Notes: a model not told the origin generated them from the letters alone. Positions 9,417 to 18,745 are shown, counted from the first letter of the stretch. The stretch: DNA of 64,000 bases from NORP110 sp051251595 (GCA_051251595.1 JBPOFA010000005.1:62001-126000), one strand, 5' to 3'. Numbers and translations are program-made.

Positions 9417-10142
9417 TCAGACGAAAAACTGCGCCCCGTTGGCGGACAGGGTGGATCCGGAAATAAACCCGGCAGAATCATCGGCCAGAAAAACCACACA
9501 TCGTGCAATCTCTGAAGGTTCCCCCAAACGGCCTACCGGAATTTGCGGAATGATTCGCTCATTCAGGACCTTTTCGGGAATCGCCCGAACCATTTCCGTG
9601 CCAATATATCCCGGACAAATTGCATTAACCGTTATACCTGCGCGCGCACCCTCTTGGGCCAGGGCCTTGGTGATTCCCAGATCGCCTGCCTTGGCGGCGG
9701 AATAGTTCGCCTGACCAGCCTGGCCCTTTTGACCGTTGATCGATGAAATATTGATCACCCGGCCGAATTTACGGTCGCGCATGCCGGGCCAGATCGGGTG
9801 CGTCATGTTAAAGACGCCAGACAGGTTTGTGTCGATCACTTCGCGCCACTGATCTGGTGTCATCTTGTGGAACATCGCGTCGCGTGTGATGCCTGCGTTG
9901 TTGACCAGAACCTCTACCGGGCCAAGATCGGCCTCTACTTTGGCGATTCCGTCAACGCAGGCGTCGTAATCTGCAACCGACCATTTATAGGTCTTGATGC
10001 CCGTTTCTGCTGTGAATTTTTCTGCAGCTTCATCGTTGCCCGCGTAATTCGCGGCAACCGTGTAACCTGCGTCGTTGAGTGCGATGCTGATCGCCGCGCC
10101 AATTCCACGGGACCCCCCCGTAACCAAAGCAACCCGTCCCAT
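9417..10142 (-). CDS. phaB: Acetoacetyl-CoA reductase (NADPH)
   Basis: Reduces acetoacetyl-CoA to (R)-3-hydroxybutyryl-CoA for polyhydroxybutyrate. 241 residues, short-chain dehydrogenase fold: cofactor loop ALVTGGSRGIGAAI, NNAG motif, catalytic INISSINGQKGQAGQANYSAAKAG with Ser, Tyr and Lys in place, and the PhaB-typical GQKGQAGQ segment separating it from FabG. It starts at ATG 10142 after GGGAGGA. It lies downstream of phaA on the same strand, about 100 bases apart. Confidence 0.95.
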   Translation of the reverse strand: MGRVALVTGGSRGIGAAISIALNDAGYTVAANYAGNDEAAEKFTAETGIKTYKWSVADYDACVDGIAKVEADLGPVEVLVNNAGITRDAMFHKMTPDQWREVIDTNLSGVFNMTHPIWPGMRDRKFGRVINISSINGQKGQAGQANYSAAKAGDLGITKALAQEGARAGITVNAICPGYIGTEMVRAIPEKVLNERIIPQIPVGRLGEPSEIARCVVFLADDSAGFISGSTLSANGAQFFV

Positions 10143-10196
10143 CAATCATTCCTCCCTGAGTGTTATGTTGTTGCGACGAACTTACACCAAAGAGTT

Positions 10197-10228
10197 GCGG
10201 CCATACAGGCTACTTTCTGCATGGCCGC
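10197..10228. repeat. Inverted repeat between phaA and phaB
   Basis: GCGGCCAT at 10197-10204 and ATGGCCGC at 10221-10228 form a perfect eight-base-pair hairpin with a 16-base loop in the phaA-phaB spacer. Read on the plus strand it is followed by an eight-base T run (10233-10240), but both genes run on the minus strand. It may act as an RNA-stability or processing hairpin in the phaAB message. Confidence 0.5.
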
Positions 10229-10239
10229 TATGATTTTTT

Positions 10240-11415
10240 TTAGGATCTTTCGACGCAGAGCGCGACGCCCATGCCGCCACCGATGCAAAGCGTGGCAAGA
10301 CCTTTTTTCACGTCCCGGCGCTGCATTTCGAACAACAGGGTGTTCAGGACACGACAACCAGAAGCGCCAATTGGGTGGCCGATCGCGATTGCGCCGCCAT
10401 TGACGTTAACGATCTCTGGATCCCAGCCCATTTCCTTGTTCACAGCACAGGCCTGTGCGGCAAACGCTTCGTTGGCTTCGATCAGGTCCAGATCACCGAC
10501 GGACCATCCCGCCTTGTCCAACGCCTTGCGGCTGGCGTGGATCGGGCCGGCACCCATGATGGATGGGTCAAGGCCAGCGGTGGCGTAGCTGGCAATGCGT
10601 GCCAGTGGCTGAATACCGCGCTTTTCCGCCTCTTCCACGGACATCAGCAAAGTCGCGGCTGCGCCGTCATTCAAACCGGATGCGTTTGCTGCGGTGACAG
10701 TGCCCTCTTTGATGAAGGCGGGACGCAGTTTTTGCATGGCTTCGAGTGTGGCGCCGTGGCGGATATATTCATCCTTATCAACGATGATGTCTCCCTTGCG
10801 CGTTTTCACTGTGAAGGCAACGATTTCGTCGTCAAACCTGCCGGCCTTTTGCGCGGCTTCAGCCTTGTTCTGGCTGGCAACGGCAAACGCGTCTTGATCG
10901 TCGCGGGAAATTTCCCATTTCTCGGCAACGTTTTCAGCGGTTTGCCCCATGTGGTAGCCGTTGAACGCATCCCACAATCCGTCTTTGATCATCGAGTCGA
11001 TGAATTTCATATCGCCCATTTTCTGGCCATTGCGCAGATTGGCGATATGGGGGGACATGGACATGTTTTCCTGGCCACCGGCGATTACGATTTGGCTGTC
11101 GCCAAGTTGAATGTGCTGCGCACCAAGAGCCACAGCGCGCAGACCAGAGCCGCACACCTGGTTGATGCCCCAAGCGGAGCTTTCGATTGGAAGCCCTGCA
11201 TTGATATGGGCCTGGCGCGCTGGGTTTTGGCCCTGTCCTGCCGACAAGACCTGACCCAAAATGGTTTCGGAAACTTCTGCTTTGTCGATCCCGGCGCGTT
11301 CGACAACGGCCTCTAATACGGTGGCCCCAAGATCGTGGGCGGGTGTGTTGGCAAACGATCCAAGAAAGCTGCCGACGGCCGTACGGGCTGCAGACGCGAT
11401 AACAACATTAGTCAC
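10240..11415 (-). CDS. phaA: Acetyl-CoA acetyltransferase (beta-ketothiolase)
   Basis: Condenses two acetyl-CoA to acetoacetyl-CoA, first step of PHB synthesis. 391 residues, the usual thiolase length, when started at GTG 11415 (reads TNVVIASAARTAVGSFLGSF), which follows GGGAG. The open frame continues upstream but without thiolase sequence. Active-site residues are visible: nucleophilic Cys in NQVCGSGLRAVALGA, His in NGGAIAIGHPIGASG, and the second Cys in LCIGGGMGVALC. It forms a two-gene PHB unit with phaB. Confidence 0.96.
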   Translation of the reverse strand: MTNVVIASAARTAVGSFLGSFANTPAHDLGATVLEAVVERAGIDKAEVSETILGQVLSAGQGQNPARQAHINAGLPIESSAWGINQVCGSGLRAVALGAQHIQLGDSQIVIAGGQENMSMSPHIANLRNGQKMGDMKFIDSMIKDGLWDAFNGYHMGQTAENVAEKWEISRDDQDAFAVASQNKAEAAQKAGRFDDEIVAFTVKTRKGDIIVDKDEYIRHGATLEAMQKLRPAFIKEGTVTAANASGLNDGAAATLLMSVEEAEKRGIQPLARIASYATAGLDPSIMGAGPIHASRKALDKAGWSVGDLDLIEANEAFAAQACAVNKEMGWDPEIVNVNGGAIAIGHPIGASGCRVLNTLLFEMQRRDVKKGLATLCIGGGMGVALCVERS

Positions 11416-11604
11416 TGTGGCGGACTCCCAATTTTTTTGGTGATGAGGTCCAATCTCAGCCGCCCGGCATGGGCTGCGCTTCCCCATCTGATTGGCAAGT
11501 CCTATGCTGCAAGCGCAGAAAAATCAACAATGGGGTGCCATGCGCCGTCTGTTGCCTTTGGATTTGGCGGGCAGTGCCAGAGATTATGGTGGCATGTCCT
11601 GCGG

Positions 11605-12414
11605 TTACGCGGATTTTCGGGTGATTTCACCTTTTTGCATCCAATGGGGCCGGACCGTTGGAACGCCAAAGAAATACCCCTGCATACAGTCGATCCCCGA
11701 ATCCATCAGGAAATTTGCATCCTGTTCGGATTCGACCATTTCGGCCACCGTGAACATGTCGAAATGTTTGGCCAGAGAAACGAAGACGCTGGTCAATATC
11801 TGGTTGTCCGGGTTCTTTTTGATGTTGCGAATGAACTGACCGTCGATCTTGAGGATGTCAAAATAAAAGTCGCGCAGATACTGAAAGGCCGTATAGCCTG
11901 ATCCGAAATCATCCAGCGCAAAGGCCACGCCGCGCCCCTGTAGGTCGGCCATGAAGGACCGCACGACATCCGGCAGGATCATTGCGGATTGTTCCGTAAT
12001 TTCAAGGATTAAGCGTTCTGCGATCGTTGGATCCTTGCGCAAACCCTGTCGCAAGGTGCGCATCCAGCGTTTGTAGCCGATCGACCGGGCAGACATGTTG
12101 ACCGACAGGCGGATGTCCGGATGACGGAGCAACGTTTCAAGGCCCATTTTCAGGGACAGGCAATCGACGATCCTGCCGATTTCATCGGTTTCAATCACGT
12201 CGATAAAGTCCCGGGCAGGGATGATGCGGCCTGTGGTGTCCATCACCCTGATCAAGGCTTCATAAAAGGCCGGCTGATCGGGGTTTTTCGTTTGAACGAC
12301 GGGCTGATAGGCAAGCATGACATTGTTGGTCTCAAGCGCGTTTCGTACCAGTTTCAAGGTGTCGCGGTCGCGCTGGGCGACGGCGATTGTCAAAGGGTCG
12401 GTCTTTTGTGGCAT
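11605..12414 (-). CDS. EAL-domain cyclic-di-GMP phosphodiesterase
   Basis: Stand-alone EAL domain, 269 residues from ATG 12414 (GGGGAA ribosome site). Substrate and metal-binding residues look intact: FYEALIRV (EAL), SVNMSARS (Asn), LILEITEQSA (Glu), ALDDFGSGYTAF (DDFG), DILKIDGQF (Lys) and EMVESEQDA (the usual AEGVE is AEMVE here). It is therefore probably an active c-di-GMP hydrolase. No GGDEF, sensory domain or membrane helix is present. A longer open frame up to 12696 has no conserved sequence and I do not include it. Confidence 0.88.
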   Translation of the reverse strand: MPQKTDPLTIAVAQRDRDTLKLVRNALETNNVMLAYQPVVQTKNPDQPAFYEALIRVMDTTGRIIPARDFIDVIETDEIGRIVDCLSLKMGLETLLRHPDIRLSVNMSARSIGYKRWMRTLRQGLRKDPTIAERLILEITEQSAMILPDVVRSFMADLQGRGVAFALDDFGSGYTAFQYLRDFYFDILKIDGQFIRNIKKNPDNQILTSVFVSLAKHFDMFTVAEMVESEQDANFLMDSGIDCMQGYFFGVPTVRPHWMQKGEITRKSA

Positions 12415-12823
12415 GTGGCATTCCCCGAGGTGTTGTTGGGCACAACCTGCCTCAGGAATGATTTCGACCCCGTTAATGTTCGCATTTAGTTCTAATTGTC
12501 TGCACCGCAACGGTGCGGAGATTTGGGGGCAAAGGTTAATACCCCTATTTTTAAGGGATTTCGGGGTCTGCACCGCGTCGGCAATGTGTCGGCAAAGCGT
12601 ATGGCACCTGTCGGCCCGGTCCGAGGGTAAACACGGCGTTCGTGTCGTATAACAAATCGCAACACCTACCCTTGTGCGATAAAACATCCTATACATTCGC
12701 CACCAAACCCATTAGAGCGCGGCACTTGGCCGTGAACGCCCGTAAAATGCGGGTGATGCAATCTGCCCCGCCCAAGACCGGGACAGACAACTGGTCGTCA
12801 CTGTAACAAAAGAAAATGCAGCC
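12415..12823. other. 409-base divergent intergenic region
   Basis: Lies between the divergent EAL gene and the helicase gene and should carry both promoters. It holds a perfect small hairpin (GCACCG, loop CAA, CGGTGC), a CCCG/CGGG hairpin near 12740-12755 and a 19-base motif at 12588-12606 that recurs at 59984-60002. I see no gene in it. Confidence 0.6.
12588..12606 (+). repeat. 19-base intergenic motif, copy 1
   Basis: GTCGGCAAAGCGTATGGCA. The other copy, at 59984-60002, differs at one position (A for G). A shorter partial copy, GTCGGCAA, immediately precedes this one. Both full copies are in intergenic DNA near promoters. Function unknown. Confidence 0.5.
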
Positions 12824-14914
12824 GTGAAAAAAGCACTCGCCGACGCCCTTGAACATCGTGGATATGAAACACTGACCCCCGTGCAGGAGGCCGTGACGAA
12901 ATCTGATCTGGGACATGCTGACTTGCTGGTCTCGGCGCAGACCGGATCAGGCAAGACGGTTGGGTTCGGGCTGGCGATCGCTGATACCGTATTGGGAGAG
13001 GCCGAACGCTTTGACCCGGCAGAGGCCCCGGTTGCGCTGATCATCGCGCCGACGCGGGAACTGGCGATGCAGGTCAAACGCGAATTGTCGTGGCTTTATG
13101 CGCAGACGGGGGCTGTTGTGGCCTCTTGTGTGGGCGGCATGGATATGCGCGACGAACGGCGGGCGCTGGCGCGTGGGGCGCATTTTGTTGTCGCCACGCC
13201 GGGCCGTCTGCGGGACCATATCATGCGCGGCTCATTGGACATGGACAATCTGCGTGCTGTTGTCCTGGACGAAGCGGATGAGATGTTGGACCTTGGGTTT
13301 CGCGAGGATCTGGAATTCATTTTGGGCTCTGCGCCGGAAGGGCGACGGACCTTGCTGTTTTCTGCGACGGTTCCCAGCTCTATCGAACGGCTGGCCAAGA
13401 GCTATCAGAAAGATGCGGTGCGGATCGTTACCAAAAGCGAGACCTCGCAGCATGCGGATATCGAATATCGCGCCTTGCAGGTGTCACCGCGCGATTCCGA
13501 AAACGCTTTGATCAATGTGCTGCGCTATTACGAAGCGCCCAATGCCTTGGTGTTTTGCAACACACGCGCGATGGTCAACCGTCTGACGACCCGGTTTTCG
13601 AACCGCGGTTTTTCCGTCGTGGCCCTGTCGGGCGAGCTGAGCCAGGCCGAGCGGAGCCATGCCTTGCAGGCGATGCGCGACGGCCGGGCGCGGGTTTGCG
13701 TGGCGACAGATGTTGCCGCGCGGGGCATTGATTTGCCGAACCTGGAACTGGTGATCCACGCGGAATTGCCCAGCAATGCTGAAACCATGTTGCACCGCTC
13801 TGGCCGGACGGGACGTGCGGGGCGCAAGGGCGTCAGCGCATTGATCGTGCCGCCAAAGGCGCGGCGCAAGGCCGAGAGCCTGTTGCGGGCCGGCAAGGTG
13901 AAATCGGAATGGGCAGAGGCCCCGTCCGCTGACGCTGTATTGAAACGTGACGAAGAGCGGTTGTTGTCAGATGCGACCTGGGAACGTGAGATTGAGCCGG
14001 ACGAAGCCGCCTCTGCCAAGAAGCTGACCGATCTGTTCAGCACAGAACAAATCGCGGTTGCGTTTTTACGCCTGCACAAAGATCGTCAATCCGCCCCGGA
14101 AGAGCTTTCGGCTGCCGGGGATGCTGGCGCACCTCAACCCCGTGCGGCCTTTGGCCCAAGCGTTTGGTTTTCCGTTGAAGGCGGTCGTGCCGTTGATGCA
14201 GAGCCACGGCGGTTGTTGCCGATGCTGTGCAAGGTCGGGAACCTGACCAAGGAAGATATCGGTGCGATCCGCGTGCAAAACGAAGAATCCTTTGTCGAGC
14301 TGCGACAGTCGAGCGTTGCCGGTTTTCTGGCGGCGATTGGTCAGAACATGACCGTAGAGGACGGCGCCAAGGTTGTTCAGCTCAAAAAGCCGCCCGCGAT
14401 CGCCAATTCCCCGCGCCCAGCCTTTAAGGGTGGTGCACGAGATCGCAAGCCTAATGATCGTCGCAAACCGAACCAGAAACCGGAGGGGCGCAAAGAGTAT
14501 AACGCAGAGCCGCGCCCACAGCCCCGGCCGGATGCGAAACCCGATGCAAGACCAGATCAACGCCCGGCCAAAGCTGCGCCCAAGAACGATGCCCGTCCCG
14601 TCGAATGGGATGACGCCCCGGCAGAGCGCAAGAAAAAGCCGAAAGGCGCTGTGCGCAAGAAAAGTTTCGAAAAATCGCGCGGCGTGGAAAACACCCGTTC
14701 GGGGGCTGTTCAGGCCTATGCCGGCAAGCCCGGTTCGGGTGCGGGCAACCGCGCTGGCGGTAAGCCTGCACGCAAGGCTGGCGGCGGCAAACCCGGTGGC
14801 GGCAAGCCTGTGGCGCCAAAAGTTGGCAAGCCAAACAGCAAAAAGAACAAGGCTCGCCGTGCGGCGACGATGAACAATGCGGACACGTCCAAGCGCGGAC
14901 GCAAGCCCAGCTGA
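12824..14914 (+). CDS. DEAD-box RNA helicase with DbpA-like domain and basic tail
   Basis: ATP-dependent RNA helicase, 696 residues from GTG 12824. Q-motif region LTPVQEAV, motif I AQTGSGKTVGFG, Ia PTRELAMQV, motif II VLDEADEML, motif III FSATVP, motif V DVAARGIDLP and motif VI HRSGRTGRAGRKG are all present. About residues 430-530 resemble the RNA-binding domain of DeaD/DbpA relatives (CKVGNLTKEDIGAIRVQNEE). The last 150 residues are low-complexity, rich in Lys, Arg, Pro and Gly, and likely an RNA-binding tail. A role in ribosome assembly or cold adaptation is inferred from the family. Confidence 0.93.
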   Translation: MKKALADALEHRGYETLTPVQEAVTKSDLGHADLLVSAQTGSGKTVGFGLAIADTVLGEAERFDPAEAPVALIIAPTRELAMQVKRELSWLYAQTGAVVASCVGGMDMRDERRALARGAHFVVATPGRLRDHIMRGSLDMDNLRAVVLDEADEMLDLGFREDLEFILGSAPEGRRTLLFSATVPSSIERLAKSYQKDAVRIVTKSETSQHADIEYRALQVSPRDSENALINVLRYYEAPNALVFCNTRAMVNRLTTRFSNRGFSVVALSGELSQAERSHALQAMRDGRARVCVATDVAARGIDLPNLELVIHAELPSNAETMLHRSGRTGRAGRKGVSALIVPPKARRKAESLLRAGKVKSEWAEAPSADAVLKRDEERLLSDATWEREIEPDEAASAKKLTDLFSTEQIAVAFLRLHKDRQSAPEELSAAGDAGAPQPRAAFGPSVWFSVEGGRAVDAEPRRLLPMLCKVGNLTKEDIGAIRVQNEESFVELRQSSVAGFLAAIGQNMTVEDGAKVVQLKKPPAIANSPRPAFKGGARDRKPNDRRKPNQKPEGRKEYNAEPRPQPRPDAKPDARPDQRPAKAAPKNDARPVEWDDAPAERKKKPKGAVRKKSFEKSRGVENTRSGAVQAYAGKPGSGAGNRAGGKPARKAGGGKPGGGKPVAPKVGKPNSKKNKARRAATMNNADTSKRGRKPS

Positions 14915-14919
14915 CCCAT

Positions 14920-14946
14920 TGGCCCGCGCCTGTCGGGCCATCTTTT
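14920..14946 (+). terminator. Terminator of helicase gene
   Basis: Stem TGGCCCG (14920-14926) and CGGGCCA (14934-14940), loop CGCCTGT, followed by TCTTTT, five bases after the helicase stop. Confidence 0.75.
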
Positions 14947-15069
14947 CATAACATGACTTTCGATGTCATTCCGCTGATACAGATAGCTGCCAAACATAGG
15001 TCTGGGGCTCGGTCCGGTGATATCACACCAGCCCCTTAGCAACTGAATTTGTAGCAAGGAAGCGAAGCT

Positions 15070-16953
15070 ATGGTAGATAAATCATTGGATGATTTGTCCT
15101 GGGATGAATTTGACGAACACTGCGATCCGCGTCCGGATGAGAACCAGTTTGACCAAGTGGTCGAGCGTGCTGTTTCACGTCGTGGGTTTCTGGGCGGGGC
15201 GCTGGCTTTTGGATCGGGTGCGGCTGTTTTCGGGTCTGGTCTGCTTGGCTCTACCTCTATGACGCGCGCGCAGGGTGCGATGAATTTCACGTTCACGCCG
15301 ATCGGGATCGCTACAGATCACGAAGTGCATGTGCCGGAAGGTTACGCGACCAAGGTTTTGGTGCGTTGGGGTGATCCGCTTTGGTCCGGTGCTGAAGGTG
15401 CGTATTCTGCGGATGCGGGTGTGCCTGTTGAAATGTCCGACAAGGTGTTTGGCGAAAACACCGACGGCATGGAATTGTTCGAAGTGGATGGCAAGCAGCT
15501 GATCACAGTGAACTCTGAATATGCGAACCCAAAGATCAACCTGCCTGCGGATGCTGAAGGCACGCCGCGTACGGCAGAAGAGGTTGCCCTGCTGAAGAAC
15601 ATTCAGGGTGTGACCGTGATGGAAATCGCCGATGCCGGTGAAGGCTATGCGGTTGTTGTGGACAGCCCCTATAACCGTCGCATCAACCATGAAACAGAGA
15701 TCAAGCTGGGCGGTCCTTTGGCCGGGCATGACTTGGTCAAGACCAATGCCGATGCAGAGGGCATGACCGTCAAAGGCACCATGAACAACTGTGGTGCAGG
15801 CAAGACGCTGTGGGACACTTACCTGACCTGCGAAGAGAACTTTAACGGTTACTTTGGCGCGACGGGCGAGATGCCTGCGGGCGAAGGCTATACCCGTTAC
15901 GGGATCGGCGGCGAAGGGCGTTACAGCTACGAAAAGTTCGACCCGCGCTTTGACGTTTCCAAAGAGCCAAACGAACCGCATCGCCACGGGTTCATCACTG
16001 AAATCAACCCGGCTGATCCGGCTTCTGTGCCTGTGAAACGCACCGCCTTGGGTCGGTTCAAGCACGAGAACGCCGAAATGGTGCATGCCAAGGACGGGCG
16101 CGTTGTGGTCTATTTGGGCGATGATGAGCGCGGTGAGTATCTGTACCGTTACGTTTCAAACGGTGTCTACACACCGGGCGAGTCTGGTGAAGGTCTGTTG
16201 GATGACGGCATGTTGTATGTCGCCAAGTTCAACGATGATCAGTCTGGCGAATGGCTGCCACTGACACCGGAAACAACCGGCATGGATGCCGCTGAAATCC
16301 TGTGTTTCACACGGATGGCTGCCTCTGCCGCTGGTGGGACAACAATGGACCGCCCAGAATGGGTTGCCGCAAACCCGCTAAAGGCAGAAGCCTATTGCGC
16401 GCTGACCAACAACAAGAACCGGGGCGTCAAGCCGAATGCTGGTGGCGACGATACGTCTGTCAACGGCCCGAACCCGCGTGAGACCAACAATTACGGTCAG
16501 ATCGTGCGTTGGACGCCTGCCGATGAAAACCACGCGGCAGACGGGTTCGCCTGGGATCTTTACGTGATGGCGGGCAATCCGACGGTTTACAGCAACGCGT
16601 ATTCCGGGTCTGCGAATGTCAACGAAGGCAACATGTTCAACTCTCCGGACGGCATGGCGTTTTCTTCTGATGGTTGGTTGTGGATCCAGACGGATGGCAA
16701 CTACAAAAACGAAGGTGATTTTGCCGGGATGGGGAACAATCAGATGCTGATTGGCGATCCTGAAAGCGGCGAAATCGCGCGGTTCATGACGGTGCCTAAT
16801 GGTGCGGAAGTGACCGGGCTGTGCTGGTCTGCGGATAAGAAAGTCGGCTTTGCTGGCGTTCAGCACCCAGGTGGGTCTTGGCCCGATGGCGCGGGCCTGC
16901 CACGGTCAGCGATCGTTGCATTCTGGCGCGAGGACGGTGCACCGATCGGCTAA
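15070..16953 (+). CDS. PhoX-family alkaline phosphatase (DUF839), Tat-exported
   Basis: 627 residues. A twin-arginine signal (SRRGFLGGALAFGSG, residues 36-50, ending near AQG) follows a long polar n-region, which is typical of PhoX, so the protein is folded before export to the periplasm. The mature part has PhoX/DUF839 sequence: NCGAGKTLWDTYLTCEENF, YGYI-like beta-propeller repeats, FKHENAEMVHAKDGRVVVYLGDDE and DNPDGMAFSSDGWLWIQTDG. Family members are calcium- and iron-dependent phosphomonoesterases. An AGGAAGCGAAGCT site precedes the start. No Pho box was identified by eye. Confidence 0.92.
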   Translation: MVDKSLDDLSWDEFDEHCDPRPDENQFDQVVERAVSRRGFLGGALAFGSGAAVFGSGLLGSTSMTRAQGAMNFTFTPIGIATDHEVHVPEGYATKVLVRWGDPLWSGAEGAYSADAGVPVEMSDKVFGENTDGMELFEVDGKQLITVNSEYANPKINLPADAEGTPRTAEEVALLKNIQGVTVMEIADAGEGYAVVVDSPYNRRINHETEIKLGGPLAGHDLVKTNADAEGMTVKGTMNNCGAGKTLWDTYLTCEENFNGYFGATGEMPAGEGYTRYGIGGEGRYSYEKFDPRFDVSKEPNEPHRHGFITEINPADPASVPVKRTALGRFKHENAEMVHAKDGRVVVYLGDDERGEYLYRYVSNGVYTPGESGEGLLDDGMLYVAKFNDDQSGEWLPLTPETTGMDAAEILCFTRMAASAAGGTTMDRPEWVAANPLKAEAYCALTNNKNRGVKPNAGGDDTSVNGPNPRETNNYGQIVRWTPADENHAADGFAWDLYVMAGNPTVYSNAYSGSANVNEGNMFNSPDGMAFSSDGWLWIQTDGNYKNEGDFAGMGNNQMLIGDPESGEIARFMTVPNGAEVTGLCWSADKKVGFAGVQHPGGSWPDGAGLPRSAIVAFWREDGAPIG

Positions 16954-16976
16954 ATTGACTGGCGATTTAAACAGGG

Positions 16977-17003
16977 ACGGCACCGCATTGCGGTGCCGTT
17001 TTT
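16977..17003 (+). terminator. Rho-independent terminator of phoX-like gene
   Basis: Perfect ten-base stem ACGGCACCGC / GCGGTGCCGT with a three-base ATT loop, running straight into TTTTT. A textbook intrinsic terminator. Confidence 0.92.
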
Positions 17004-17554
17004 GTCTATTTGACGATCCGGGCAACCAAGCCTGAAGTCTGGAGGGCGCAGGCCGTGAAGTCGGACTTTTGGTTTGAACGAAGTTTTGGGCGTTATATGA
17101 GACCTGCGAGCGTTCCGGTCACGACGTCAGAAAGTCTGTGTTGGGCGCTGAGCGGCCTTCGAGGCTAAGTTGAACGTGCTCTTTCTTGAAGCTGGGCCTT
17201 CAGCCCATTTGGATAAAGGTGCAATTCTCCGCGATCCAATTGCGCCAGATCGTACCAACGCGCCAATCACTTGAACGGAAACACCCAGTTCTTCTTTGAA
17301 CTCCCTCACAAGTGCGTCGCGCCAGGCAAGGCCAAGCGCTTTTGCTTGTATAGACTGTTGGGGTCGCCGAATATTGTTTTTGCAAACGCAACGTATCGAT
17401 CACCGAGGAGGATCGGTCCACTATGCTACAACCGGCGCGTCGTGCAAGATGAACCAGTAGGTGCGATGCGGGACAAAGTTGCCGTTAGCCGAACAGGTTC
17501 GAAGGTCAGCTTGCAGTTTTCCAATAGAATCCTGATGACTTGGGGCTGAATTGA
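17004..17554. other. Gene-poor 550-base region, possible decayed sequence
   Basis: No convincing gene. Short open frames on both strands lack ribosome sites and recognisable domains. On the minus strand, 17309-17127 reads REFKEELGVSVQVIGALV-like sequence that looks helix-turn-helix-like, and the overlapping frame 17421-17200 could be its shifted continuation, so this may be the remains of a DNA-binding protein. I cannot name it. Confidence 0.4.
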
Positions 17555-18745
17555 TTAGGACACCAATCCGTCCAAGAACAACCCAACTTCATGCATCATC
17601 TGAGCCCAAGATTCCTCTTGAGGAAGAGGAACATGATTCCTGCTTTCCAGCGAAATGTATCTTGCGCCTGGGATTTCACTTGCGAGGATGCGCCCCTGTT
17701 CGACGGGCTGCACCGCGTCAGAGATCGCATGAATGACCAGTGTAGGAGTCCTCACTGATTTCAATAACTCTGAGACATCAAACCTGTCGATTATTTTTCG
17801 GAGCAGAGCAGCATTTTCCGGCGAGACTGTCTCAGTCTGCATCTTCACAAAGCTGGCCAACTGAGCAGGTGTAGCATCCGGCATGAACAGTGTTGAGAAC
17901 GCATTTACAAACGGACTGTCCGCCTTGCCCCAACCCGCTCTGATTAAGCCCAAAATGGTTTCTTCATCGATGTCGCCCTGCGCGGCTTCGCGCTTTGCTC
18001 GTCCCTTCGAGTACCCGCCATACAAGACCAAGCCGGTGACCCGTTCGGGATATCTTTGGGCGAAACGGATGGCCACTGGGACAGCCTGCGACGCCGCAAA
18101 GATAGGGAAACGATCCAAATTGCTGGCGTCAGCAACGGCCCTTAGATCATCGGCAAATGCGTCCAGATCCGCACCTTCAAGTTCGCGTGAGGACAGTCCA
18201 GTGCCCCTCTGGTCGTAGCGGTAAAGTGTGTTTCTGTTATCAAGGGTTTCGATCAACGGCCGCCATATGGGGCTGTGCCAATCGAGTTCCAGGTGCGAAA
18301 GCCAATGGGCGACCCTAACTAGTGGCGGTCCATCACCGCTCTTGGAGAACGCGATCCTTGCGCCATGGGAGGATTGGGTGAATCGGATGTTTTGCGTATC
18401 AGAACGCACGGGGTCTGGTGTTTGCGCGGCCGCTTCTATTTTTTCTACATCAACATTTAGCTGAAAACCTTTGCCATGAACTGTCTTGATAATAGCCTGC
18501 GCTTTACCGGTGTCGCCAACCGCCTTTCGAGCGGCGTTGATCCGAGCGCTGATCGTCGCGTCAGACACGCTCAACCCGTGCCAAACGATTTCAACGAGGT
18601 CGTCTTTGGTCGCTAAACGGCCCCTCTTTTCGACAAGGGCCAATAACAAATCAAAAACCTGAGGCTCCAAGTGAATTGGTAACTCATTGCGCAGAAACAG
18701 GTGCTTTTCTGGGTCGATCAAGCAGTTTGCGAATTTATATGCCAT
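17555..18745 (-). CDS. Winged-helix DNA-binding domain fused to alpha/beta hydrolase
   Basis: 396 residues from ATG 18745 (a GTG directly precedes it). Residues 1-100 are an OmpR/CadC-type winged helix: LEPQVFDLLLALVEKRGRLA, then SDATISARINAARKAVGDTG and KTVHGKGFQLNV. A 20-residue polar linker follows with no membrane helix, so this is not a CadC-type receptor. Residues 125-396 are an alpha/beta hydrolase: RYDQRGTGLS oxyanion region, nucleophile elbow FAASQAVP (Ser near 219; canonical GxSxG reads AxSxA), Asp in HAISDAVQP and His in ESRNHVPLP. The hydrolase could be the sensor or an enzyme controlled together with binding. Substrate and target genes are unknown. Surroundings are loosely packed and gene-poor. 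Confidence 0.85.
   Translation of the reverse strand: MAYKFANCLIDPEKHLFLRNELPIHLEPQVFDLLLALVEKRGRLATKDDLVEIVWHGLSVSDATISARINAARKAVGDTGKAQAIIKTVHGKGFQLNVDVEKIEAAAQTPDPVRSDTQNIRFTQSSHGARIAFSKSGDGPPLVRVAHWLSHLELDWHSPIWRPLIETLDNRNTLYRYDQRGTGLSSRELEGADLDAFADDLRAVADASNLDRFPIFAASQAVPVAIRFAQRYPERVTGLVLYGGYSKGRAKREAAQGDIDEETILGLIRAGWGKADSPFVNAFSTLFMPDATPAQLASFVKMQTETVSPENAALLRKIIDRFDVSELLKSVRTPTLVIHAISDAVQPVEQGRILASEIPGARYISLESRNHVPLPQEESWAQMMHEVGLFLDGLVS

Noticed and set aside
10375..11316. 313-residue plus-strand open frame
   Set aside because: Antisense to phaA with its active-site motifs; no independent support.
11416..11487. 24-residue N-terminal extension of phaA
   Set aside because: Thiolases begin at the GTG 11415 position; the extension is upstream of the ribosome site.
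14066..14941. 291-residue minus-strand open frame
   Set aside because: Mirror of the basic low-complexity tail of the helicase.
15175..16086. 303-residue minus-strand open frame
   Set aside because: Antisense to the PhoX-family gene.
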